This document shows positions 51,201 through 63,200 of a DNA stretch of 64,000 nt, in pieces. The DNA lies in assembly GCF_964204645.1 (NCBI RefSeq), contig NC_134033.1, positions 13,394,155-13,458,154 on the forward strand, given 5' to 3'. The stretch's first letter is position 1. The number at the start of each line of letters is the position of its first letter. Below the pieces are notes generated by a model, which saw only the letters and a program-made list of their open reading frames with translations, searched no databases and had not been told where the DNA came from. The translations under genes and the position numbers were made by a program. Source of the stretch: Tubulanus polymorphus. Lineage: Eukaryota > Nemertea > Palaeonemertea > Tubulaniformes > Tubulanidae.

Positions 51201-54200
51201 GAAGTCGACGAATCCGTTGTTAAGGTCGTATCGGTGCTCGCCGAGGTCGATGTGTCTACCGTAGTGGCGGTGTAAGTTGAGGATGAAGTAGACGAATCCG
51301 ATGGTGATGTCGTCTCAGTGCTCGCCGATGTCGATGTGTCTACCGAAGAGGCGCTGACAGTCGAGGATGAAGTAGACGAATCCGTTGGTGATGTCGTCAC
51401 GGTGCTCGCCGAAGTCGAAGTGTCTACCGTAGTGGAGGTGTCAGTCGAGGACGAAGTAGTCGAATCCGTTGGTGTTGTCGTTTCGGTGCTCACCGAGGTC
51501 GATGAGTCTACCGTAGTGGAGGTTTCAGTCGAGGACGAAGTAGACGATTCCGTTGCTGATGTCGTCTCGATGCTCGACGAGGTAGATGTGTCTACCGTAG
51601 TGGAGGTGTCAGTCGTGGACGAAGTTGACGAATCCGTTGGTGATGTCGTCACAGTGCTCGCCGAGGTCGATGTGTCTACCGTAGTGGAGGTGTCAGTCGA
51701 GGACGAAGTAGACGAATCCGTTGGTGATGTCGTCTCGGTGCTCGCCGATGTCGATGTGTCTACCGTAGTGGAGCTGAAAGTCGAGGATGAAGTAGACGAA
51801 TCCGTTGGTGATGTCGTATCGGTGCTCACCGAGGTCGATGTGTCTACCGTAGTGGAGGTGTCAGTCGACGACAAAGTAGAAAAATCCGTTGGTAAGGTCG
51901 TATCGGTAATCGCCGAGGTCGAAGTATCTGCCGTAGTTGTGTCAGTCGAGGACGAAGTAGACGAATCCGTTGCTGATATCGACCCGGTGCTCGACGAGAT
52001 AGATGTGTCTACCGTAGTTGAGCTGACAGTCGAGGACGAAGTAGACAAATCCGTTGTTAAGGTCGTATCGGTGCTCATCGAGGTCGATGTCTCTCCCGTA
52101 GTGGAGGTGTCAGTCGAGGACGAGGTAGACGAATCCGTTGTTAAGGTCGTATCGGTGCTCGCCGAGGTCGATGTGTCTACCGTAGTGGAAGTGTCAGTTG
52201 GGGACGAAGTAAACGAATCCGTTGGTGATGTCGTCACAGTGCTCGCCGAGGTTGATGTGTCTACCGTAGTGGAGGTGTCAGTCGAGGATAAAGTAGACGA
52301 ATCCGTTGGAGATGTCGTCTCGGTGCTCACCGAGGTCGATGTGTCTACCGTAGTGGAGGTGTCAGTCGATGACGAAGTAGACGAATCCGTTGGTGATGTC
52401 GTCTCGGTGCTCGCTGAGGTCGAGGTGTCTACCGTAGAGGCGCTGACAGTCGAGGATGAAGTAGACGAATCCGTTGGTGATGTCGTCACGGTTCTTGCCG
52501 AGGTCGAAGTTTCTACCGTAGAGGCGCTGACAGTCGAAGATGAAGTAGAAAAATCCGTTGGTGATGTCGTCACGGTGCTCGCCGAGGTCGATGTGTCTAC
52601 CGTAGTGGAGGTGTCAGTCGAGGACGAAGTCGACGAATCCGTTGTTAAGGTCGTATCGGTGCTCGCCGAGGTCGATGTGTCTACCGTAGTGGAGGTGTCA
52701 GTCGACGACGAAGTAGAAAAATCCGTTGTTAAGGTCGTATCGGTAAGCGCCGAGGTCGAAGTGTCTACCGTAGTGGATGTGTCAGTCGAGGACGAAGTAG
52801 ACGAATCCGTTGCTGATGTCTTCCTGGTGCTCGACGAGGTAGATGTGTCTACCATAGTCGAGCTGACAGTCGAGGATGAAGTCGACGAATCCGTTGGTGT
52901 TGTCGTCTCGGTGCTCACCGAGGTCGATGTGTCTACCGTAGTTGATGTGTCAGTCGAGGATGAAGTAGACGAATCCGTTGGTGATGTCGTCTCAGTGCTC
53001 GCCGATGTCGATGTGTCTACCGATGAGGCGCTGACAGTCGAGGATGAAGTAGACGAATCCGTTGGTGATGTCGTCACGGTGCTCGCCGAGGTCGAAGTGT
53101 CTACCGTAGTGGAGGTGTCAGTCGAGGACGAAGTAGACGAATCCGTTGGTGATGTCGTCACGGTGCTCGACGAGGAAGATGTGTCTACCGAAGTTGAGCT
53201 GACAGTCGAGGACGTAGTAGACAAATCCGTTGTTAAGGTCGTATCGGTACTCGCCGAGGTCGATGTGTCTACCGTAATGGAGCTGACAGTCGAGGATGAA
53301 GTCGACGAATCCGTTGGTGTTGTCGTCTCGGTGCTCACCGAGGTCGATGTGTCTATCGTAGTGGATGTGTCAGTCGAGGATGAAGTAGACGAATCCGTTG
53401 GTGATGTCGTATCGGTACTCGCCGAGGACGATGTGTCTACCGTAGTGGAGCTGACAGTCGATGATGAAGTAGACGAATCCGTTTGTGATGTCGTGTCGGT
53501 GCTCGCCGAGGTCGATGTGTCTACCGTAGTGGAGGTGTCAGTCGAGGACGAAGTAGACGAATCCGTTGGTGTTGTCGTCTCGGTGCTCACCGAGGTCGAT
53601 GTGTCTACCGTAGTGGATGTGTCAGTCGAGGATGAAGTAGACGAATCCATTGGTGATGTCGTATCGGTACTCGCCGAGGTCGATGTGTCTACCGTAGTGG
53701 AGCTGACAGTCGAGGATGTAGTCGACGAATCCGTTGGTGTTGTCGTATCGGTACTCGCCGAGGTCGATGTGTCTACCGTAGAGGAGCTGACAGTCGAGGA
53801 TGAAGTCGACGAATCCGTTGGTATTGTCGTCTCGGTGCTCACCGAAGTCGATGTGTCTACCGTAGTTGATGTGTCAGTCGAGGATGAAGTAGACGAATAG
53901 ATTGGTGATGTCGTATCGGTGCTCACCGAGGTCGATGTGTCTATCGTAGTGGAGGTGTCAGTCGAGGACGAGGTAGACGAATCCGTTGTTAAGGTCGTAT
54001 CGGTGCTCGCCGAGGTCGATGTGTCTACCGTAGTGGAAGTGTCAGTCGAGGACGAAGTAGACGAATCCGTTGGTGATGTCGTCTCGGTGCTCGCCGATGT
54101 TGATGTGTCCACCGTAGTGGAGGTGTCAGTCGAGGACGAAGTAGACGAATCCGTTGGTGATGTCGTCTCGGTGCTCGACGAGGTCGATGTGTCTACCGTA

Positions 54201-57200
54201 GTTGAGCTGACAGTCGAGGACGAAGTAGACAAATCCGTTGTTGAGGTCGTATCGGTACTCACCGAGGTCGATGTGTCTACCGTAGTGGAGCTGACAGTCG
54301 AGGATGAAGTAGACGAATCCGTTGGTGATGTCGTCACGGTGCTCGACGAGGTCGATGTGTTTACCGTAGTTGAGCTGACAGTCGAGGATAAAGTAGACAA
54401 ATCCGTTGTTGAGGTCGTATCGGTACTCACCGAGGTCGATGTGTCTACCGTAGTGGAGGTGTCAGTCGAGGACGAAGTAGACGAATCCGTTGGTGATGTC
54501 GTCTCGGTGCTCGCCGATGTTGATGTGTCCACCGTAGTGGAGGTGTCAGTCGAGGACGAAGTAGACGAATCCGTTGGTGATGTCGTCTCGGTCCTCGACG
54601 AGGTCGATGTGTCTACCGTAGTTGAGCTGACAGTCGAGGACGAAGTAGACAAATCCGTTGTTGAGGTCGTATCGGTACTCACCGAGGTCGATGTGTCTAC
54701 CGTAGTGGAGCTGACAGTCGAGGATGAAGTAGACGAATCCGTTGGTGATGTCGTATCGGTACTCGCCGAGGTCGATGTGTCTACCGTAGAGGAGCTTACA
54801 GTCGAGGATGAAGTCGACGAATCCGTTGGTGTTGTCGTCTCGGTACTCGCCGAGGTCGATGTGTCTATCGTAGAGGAGCTTACAGTCGAGGATGAAGCAG
54901 ACGAATCCGTTGGTGATGTCGTATCGGTACTCGCCGAGGTCGATGTGTCTACCGTAGTGGAGCTGACAGTCGAGGATAAAGTAGACGAATCCGTTGGTGA
55001 TGTCGTGTCGGTGCTCGCCGAGGTCGATGTGTTTACCGTAGTGGAGGTGTCAGTCGAGGACGAAGTAGTCGAATCCGTTGGTGTTGTCGTTTCGGTGCTC
55101 ACCGAGGTCGATGTGTCTACCGTAGTGGATGTGTCAGTCGAGGATGAAGTAGACGAATCCGTTGGTGATGTCGTATCGGTGCTCACCGAGGTCGATGTGT
55201 CTACCGTAGTGGAGGTGTCAGTCAAGGATGAAGTAGACGAATCCGTTGGTGATGTCGTATCGGTACTCGCCGAGGTCGATGTGTCTACCGTAGTGGAGCT
55301 GACAGTGGAGGATGAAGTAGACGAATCCGTTGGTGATGTCGTCTCGATGCTCACCGATGTCGATGTGTCTACCGTAGTTGATGTGTCAGTCGAGGATGAA
55401 GTAGACGAATCCGTTGGTGATGTCGTCTCGGTGCTCGCCGATGTGGATGTGTCTACCGTAGTTGATATGTCTGTCGAGGATGAAGTAGACGAATCCGTTG
55501 GTGATGTCGTCTCGATGCTCGCCGATGTCGATGTGTCTACCGTAGTTGATGTGTCAGTCGAGGATGAAGTAGACGAATCCGTTGGTGATGTCGTCTCGGT
55601 GCTCACCGATGTGGATGTGTCTACCGTAGTTGATGTGTCAGTCGAGGATGAAGTAGACGAATCCGTTGGTGATGTCGTATCGGTGCTCACCGAGGTCGAT
55701 GTGTCTACCGTAGTTGATGTGTCAGTCGAGGATGAAGTAGACGAATCCGTTGGTGATGTCGTCACGGTGCTCGCCGAGGTCGAAGTGTCTACCGTAGTTG
55801 ATGTGTCAGTTGAGGATGAAGTAGACGAATCCGTTAGTGATGTCGTATCGGTGCTCACCGAGGTCGATGTGTCTATCGTAGTGGAGGTGTCAGTCGAGGA
55901 CGAGGTAGACGAATCCGTTGTTAAGGTCGTATCGGTGCTCGCCGAGGTCGATGTGTCTACCGTAGTTGATGTGTCAGTTGAGGATGAAGTAGACGAATCC
56001 GTTGGTGTTGTCGTCACGGTGCTCGCTGAGGTCGAAGTGTCTACCGTAGTTGTCGTGTCAGTTGAGGATGAAGTAGACGAATCCGTTGGTGATGTCGTCA
56101 CGGTGCTCGCTGAGGTCGAAGTGTCTACCGTAGTTGATGTGTCAGTTGAGGATAAGGTAGACGAATCCGTTGGTGATGTCGTCTCGGTGCTCGCCGATGT
56201 CGATGTGTCTACCGTAGTTGATATGTCTGTCGAGGATGAAGTAGACGAATCCGTTGGTGATGTCGTCTCGATGCTCGCCGATGTCGATGTGTCTACCGTA
56301 GTTGATGTGTCAGTCGAGGATGTAGTAGACGAATCCGTTGGTGACGTCGTCTCGGTGCTCGCCGATGTCGATGTGTCTACCGTAGTTGATGTGTCAGTCG
56401 AGGATGAAGTAGACGAATCCGTTGGCGATGTCGTCTCGGTGCTCGCCGATGTCGATGTGTCTACCGTAGTTGATGTGTCAGTCGAGGACGAAGTAGACGA
56501 ATCCGTTGGTGATGTCGTCTCGGTGCTCGCCGATGTTGATGTGTCCACCGTAGTGGAGGTGTCAGTTGAGGACGAAGTAGACGAATCCGTTGGTGATGTC
56601 GTCTCGGTGCTCACCGATGTGGATATGTCTACCGTAGAGGCGCTGACAGTCGAGGATGAAGTAGACGAATCCGTTGGTGATGTCGTCTCGGTGCCCGCCG
56701 ATGTCGATGTGTCTACCGTAGTTGATATGTCTGTCGAGGATGAAGTAGACGAATCCGTTGGTGATGTCGTATCGGTGCTCACCGAGGTCGATGTGTCTAT
56801 CGTAGTGGAGGTGTCATTCGAGGACGAGGTAGACGAATCCGTTGTTAAGGTCGTATCGGTGCTCGCCGAGGTCGATGTGTCTACCGTAGTTGATGTGTCA
56901 GTTGAGGATGAAGTAGACGAATCCGTTGGTGATGTCGTATCGGTACTCGCCGAGGTCGATGTGTCTACCGTAGTTGATATGTCTGTCGAGGATGAAGTAG
57001 ACGAATCCGTTGGTGATGTCAAATCGGTGCTCACCGTGGTCGATGTGTCTATCGTAGTGGAGGTGTCAGTCGAGGATGAAGTAGACGAATCCGTTGTTAA
57101 GGTCGTATCGGTGCTCGCCGAGGTCGATGTGTCTACCGTAGTTGATGTGTCAGTTGAGGATGAAGTAGACGAATCCGTTGGTGATGTCGTCTCGGTGCTC

Positions 57201-60200
57201 GCCGATGTCGATATGTCTACCGTAGAGGCGCTGACAGTCGAGGATGAAGTAGACGAATCCGTTGGTGATGTCGTCTCGGTGCTCGCCGATGTCGATGTGT
57301 CTACCGTAGTTGATGTGTCAGTTGAGGATGAAGTAGACGAATCCGTTGGTGATGTCGTATCGGTGCTCACCGAGGTCGATGTGTCTATCGTAGTGGAGGT
57401 GTCAGTCGAGGACGAAGTAGACGAATCCGTTGTTGAGGTCGTATCGGTACTCACCGAGGTCGATGTGTCTACCGTAGTGGAGGTGTCAGTCGAGGACGAA
57501 GTAGACGAATCGGTTGGTGATGTCGTCTCGGTGCTCGTCGATGTTGATTTGTCCACCGTAGTGGAGGTGTCAATCGAGGTCGAAGTAGACGAATCCGTTG
57601 GTGATGTCGTCTCGGTGCTCGACGAGGTCGATGTGTCTACCGTAGTTGAGCTGACAGTCGAGGACGAAGTAGACAAATCCGTTGTTGAGGTCGTATCGGT
57701 ACTCACCGAGGTCGATGTGTCTACCGTAGTGGAGGTGTCAGTCGAGGACGAAGTAGACGAATCCGTTGGTGATGTCGTCTCGGTGCTCGCCGATGTTGAT
57801 GTGTCCACCGTAGTGGAGGTGTCAGTCGAGGACGAAGTAGACGAATCCGTTGGTGATGACGTCTCGGTGCTCGACGAGGTCGATGTGTCTACCGTAGTTG
57901 AGCTGACAGTCGAGGACGAAGTAGACAAATCCGTTGTTGAGGTCGTATCGGTGCTCACCGAGGTCGATGTGTCTACCGTAGTTGATGTGTCAGTTGAGGA
58001 TGAAGTAGACGAATCCGTTGGTGATGTCGTCACGGTGCTCGCCGAGGTCGAAGTGTCTACCGTAGTTGATGTGTCAGTTGAGGATGAAGTAGACGAATCC
58101 GTTGGTGATGTCGTCTCGGTGCTCGCCGATGTCGATGTGTCTACCGTAGAGGCGCTGACAGTCGAGGATGAAGTAGACGAATCCGTTGGTGATGTCGTCT
58201 CGGAGCTCGCCGATGTCGATGTGTCTACCGTAGTTGATATGTCTGTCGAGGATGAAGTAGACGAATCCGTTGGTGATGTCGTCTCGATGCTCGCCGATGT
58301 CGATGTGTCTACCGTAGTTGATGTGTCAGTCGAGGATAAAGTAGACGAATCCGTTGGTGATGTCGTCTCGGTGCTCGCCGATGTCGATGTGTCTACCGTA
58401 GTTGATGTGTCAGTCGAGGATGAAGTAGACGAATCCGTTGGTGATGTCGTATCGGTACTCGCCGAGGTCGATGTGTCTACCGTAGTGGAGCTGACAGTGG
58501 AGGATGAAGTAGACGAATCCGTTGGTGATGTCGTCTCGGTGCTCGCCGATGTGGATGTGTCTACCGTAGTTGATATGTCTGTCGAGGATGAAGTAGACGA
58601 ATCCGTTGGTGATGTCGTCTCGATGCTCGCCGATGTCGATGTGTCCACCGTAGTTGATGTGTCAGTCGAGGACGAAGTAGACGAATCCGTTGGTGATGTC
58701 GTCTCGGTGCTCGCCGATGTCGATGTGTCTACCGTAGTTGATGTGTCAGTCGAGGATGAAGTAGACGAATCCGTTGGTGATGTCGTATCGGTGCTCACCG
58801 AGGTCGATGTGTCTACCGTAGTTGATGTGTCAGTCGAGGATGAAGTAGACGAATCCGTTGGTGATGTCGTATCGGTACTCGCCGAGGTCGATGTGTCTAC
58901 CGTAGTGGAGCTGACAGTGGAGGATGAAGTAGACGAATCCGTTGGTGATGTCGTCTCGATGCTCACCGATGTCGATGTGTCTAACGTAGTTGATGTGTCA
59001 GTCGAGGATGATGTAGACGAATCCGTTGGTGATGTCGTCTCGATGCTCGCCGATGTCGATGTGTCTACCGTAGTTGATGTGTCAGTCGAGGATGAAGTAG
59101 ACGAATACGTTGGTGATGTCGTCTCGGTGCTCGCCGATGTCGATGTGTCTACCGTAGTTGATGTGTCAGTCGAGAATATAGTAGACGAATCCGTTGGTGA
59201 TGTCGTATCTGTGCTCACCGAGGTCGATGTGTCTATTGTAGTGGAGGTATCAGTCGAGGACGAGGTAGACGAATTCGTTGTTAAGGTCGTATCGGTGCTC
59301 GCCGAAGTCGATGTGTCTACCGTAGTTGATGTGTCAGTTGAGGATGAAGTAGACGAATCCGTTGGTGATGTCGTCACGGTGCTCGCCGAGGTCGAAGTGT
59401 CTACCGTAGTTGATGTGTCAGTTGAGGATGAAGTAGACGAATCCGTTGGTGATGTCGTCTCGGTGCTCGCCGATGTCGATGTGTCTACCGTAGAGGCGCT
59501 GACAGTCGAGGATGAAGTAGACGAATCCGTTGGTGATGTCGTCTCGGTGCTCGCCGATGTCGATGTGTCTACCGTAGTTGATATGTCCGTCGAGGATGAA
59601 GTAGACGAATCCGTTGGTGATGTCGTCTCGGTGCTCGCCGATGTCGATGTGTCTACCGTAGTTGATGTGTCAGTCGAGGATGAAGTAGACGAATCCGTTG
59701 GTGATGTCGTCTCGGTGCTCGCCGATGTTGATGTGTCTACCGTAGTTGATGTGTCAGTCGAGGATGAAGTAGACGAATCCGTTGGTGATGTCGTCACGGT
59801 GCTCGCCGATGTCGATGTATCTACCGTAGAGGCGCTGACAGTCGAGGATGAAGTAGACGAATCCGTTGGTGATGACGTCACGGTGCTCGCCGAGGTCGAT
59901 GTGTCTACCGTAGTGGAGGTGTCAGTCGAGGACGAAGTCGACGAATCCGTTGTAAAGGTCGTATCGGTGCTCACCGATGTCGATGTATCTATCGTAGTGG
60001 AGGTGTCAGTCGAGGATGAAGTAGACGAATCCGTTGGTGATGTCGTATCGGTGCTCACCGAGGTCGATGTGTCTACCGTAGTTAATGTGTCAGTCGAGGA
60101 TGAAGTAGACGAATCCGTTGGTGATGTCGTATCGGTACTCGCCGAGGTCGATGTGTCTACCGTAGTGGAGCTGACAGATGAGGATGAAGTAGACGAATCC

Positions 60201-63200
60201 GTTGGTGATGTCGTCTCGATGCTCACCGATGTCGATGTGTCTACCGTAGTTGATGTGTCAGTCGAGGATGAAGTAGACGAATCCGTTGGTGATGTCGTCA
60301 CGGTGCTCGCCGATGTCGATGTGTCTACCGTAGTTGATGTGTCAGTCGAGGATGAAGTAGACGAATCCGTCGGTGTTGTCGTCACGGTGCTCGCCAAGGT
60401 CGAAGTGTCTACCGTAGTTGATGTGTCAGTTGAGGATGAAGTAGACGAATCCGTTGGTGATGTCGTATCGGTGCTCACCGAGGTCGATGTGTCTACCGTA
60501 GTTGATGTGTCAGTCGAGGACGAGGTAGACGAATCCGTTGTTAAGGTCGTATCGGTGCTCGCCGAGGTCGATGTGTCTACCGTAGTTGATGTGTCAGTTG
60601 AGGATGAAGTAGACGAATCCGATGGTGATGTCATCACGGTTCTCGCCGAGGTCGAAGTGTCTACCGTAGTTGATGTGTCAGTTGAGGATGAAGTAGACGA
60701 ATCCGTTGGTGATGTCGTCTCGGTGCTCGCCGATGTCGATATGTCTACCGAAGAGGCGCTGACAGTCGAGGATGAAGTAGACGAATCCGTTGGTGATGTC
60801 GTATCGGTGCTCACCGAGGTCGATGTGTCTATCGTAGTGGAGGTGTCAGTCGAGGACGAGGTAGACGAAACCGTTGTTAAGGTCGTATCGGTGCTCGCCG
60901 AGGTCGATGTGTCTACCGTAGTGGAGGTGTCAGTCGAGGACGAAGTAGACGAATCGGTTGGTGATGTCGTCTCGGTGCTCGTCGATGTTGATTTGTCCAC
61001 CGTAGTGGAGGTGTCAGTCGAGGACGAAGTAGACGAATCCGTTGGTGATGTCGTCTCGGTGCTCGACGAGGTCGATGTGTCTACCGTAGTTGAGCTGACA
61101 GTCGAGGACGAAGTAGACAAATCCGTTGTTGAGGTCGTATCGGTACTCACCGATGTCGATGTGTCTACCGTAGTGGAGGTGTCAGTCGAGGACAAATTAG
61201 ACGAATCCGTTGGTGATGTCGTCTCGGTGCTCGCCGATGTTGATGTGTCCACCGTAGTGGAGGTGTCAGTCGAGGACGAAGTAGACGAATCCGTTGGTGA
61301 TGTCGTCTCGGTGCTCGACGAGGTCGATGTGTCTACCGTAGTTGAGCTGACAGTCGAGGACGAAGTAGACAAATCCGTTGTTGAGGTCGTATCGGTACTC
61401 ACCGAGGTCGATGTGTCTTCCGTAGTGGAGCTGACAGTCGAGGATAAAGTAGACGAATCCGTTGGTGATGTCGTCACGGTGCTCGCCGAGGTCGATGTGT
61501 CTACCGTAGTTGATGTGTCAGTCGAGGACGAAGTGGACGAATCCGTTGTAAAGGTCGTATCGGTGCTCACCGAGGTCGATGTGTCTACCGTAGTGGAGGT
61601 GTCAGTCGAGGATGAAGTAGACGAATCCGTTGGTGATGCCGTCACGGTACTCGCCGAGGTCGATGTGTCTACCGAAGAGGAGCTTACAGTCGAGGATGAA
61701 GTCGACGAATCCGTTGGTGTTGTCGTCTCGGTACTCGCCGAGATCGATGTGTCTACCGTAGAGGAGCTTACAGTCGAGGATGAAGTAGACGAATCCGTTG
61801 GTGATATCGTATCGGTACTCGCCGAGGTCGATGTGTCTACCGTAGTGGAGCTGACAGTCGAGGATAAAGTAGACGAATCCGTTGGTGATGTCGTGTCGGT
61901 GCTCGCCGAGGTCGATGTGTCTACCGTAGTTGATGTGTCAGTCGAGGATGAAGTAGACGAATCCGTTGGTGATGTCGTATCTGTGCTCACCGAGGTCGAT
62001 GTGTCTACCGTAGTTGATGTGTCAGTCGAGGATGAAGTAGACGAATCCGTTGGTGATGTCGTATCGGTACTCGCCGAGGTCGATGTGTCTACCGTAGTGG
62101 AGCTGACAGTGGAGGATGAAGTAGACGAATCCGTTGGTGATGTCGTCTCGGTGCTGGCCGATGTGGATGTGTCTACCGTAGTTGATATGTCTGTCGAGGA
62201 TGAAGTAGACGAATCCGTTGGTGATGTCGTCTCGATGCTCGCCGATGTCGATGTGTCTACCGTAGTTGATGTTTCAGTCGAGGATGAAGTAGACGAATCC
62301 GTTGGTGATGTCGTCTCGGTGCTCGCCGATGTCGATGTGTCTACCGTAGTTGATGTGTCAGTCGAGGATGAAGTAGACGAATCCGTTGGTGATGTCGTAT
62401 CGGTGCTCACCGAGGTCGATGTGTCTACCGTAGTTGATGTGTCAGTCGAGGATGAAGTAGATGAATCCGTTGGTGATGTCGTCTCAATGCTCGCCGATGT
62501 CGATGTGTCTACCGTAGTTGATGTGTCAGTCGAGGATGAAGTAGACGAATCCGTTGGTGATGTCGTCTCGATGCTCGCCGATGTCGATGTGTCTACCGTA
62601 GTTGATGTGTCAGTCGAGGATGAAGTAGACGAATACGTTGGTGATGTCGTCTCGGTGCTCGCCGATGTCGATGTGTCTACCGTAGTTGATATGTCAGTCG
62701 AGAATATAGTAGACGAATCCGTTGGTGATGTCGTATCGGTGCTCACCGAGGTCGATGTGTCTATTGTAGTGGAGTTGTCAGTCGAGGACGAGGTAGACGA
62801 ATCCGTTGTTAAGGTCGTATCGGTGCTCACCGAGGTCGATGTGTCTACCGTAGTGGATGTGTCAGTCGAGGATGAAGTAGACGAATCCGTTGGTGATGTC
62901 GTATCTGTGCTCACCGAGGTCGATGTGTCTACCGTAGTTGATGTGTCAGTCGAGGATGAAGTAGACGAATCCGTTGGTGATGTCGTATCGGTACTCGCCG
63001 AGGTCGATGTGTCTACCGTAGTGGAGCTGACAGTGGAGGATGAAGTTGACGAATCGGTTGGTGATGTCGTCTCGGTGCTGGCCGATGTGGATGTGTCTAC
63101 CGTAGTTGATATGTCTGTCGAGGATGAAGTAGACGAATCCGTTGGTGATGTCGTATCGGTACTCGCCGAGGTCGATGTGTCTACCGTAGTGGAGCTGACA

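Noticed and set aside
34887-53900. Plus-strand frames of 788 to 2,533 codons encoding acidic repeats
   Set aside because: They are the antisense of the mucin repeat. They start and stop without splice or start context, and the minus strand has the longer frame plus SEA, EGF and membrane exons in phase.
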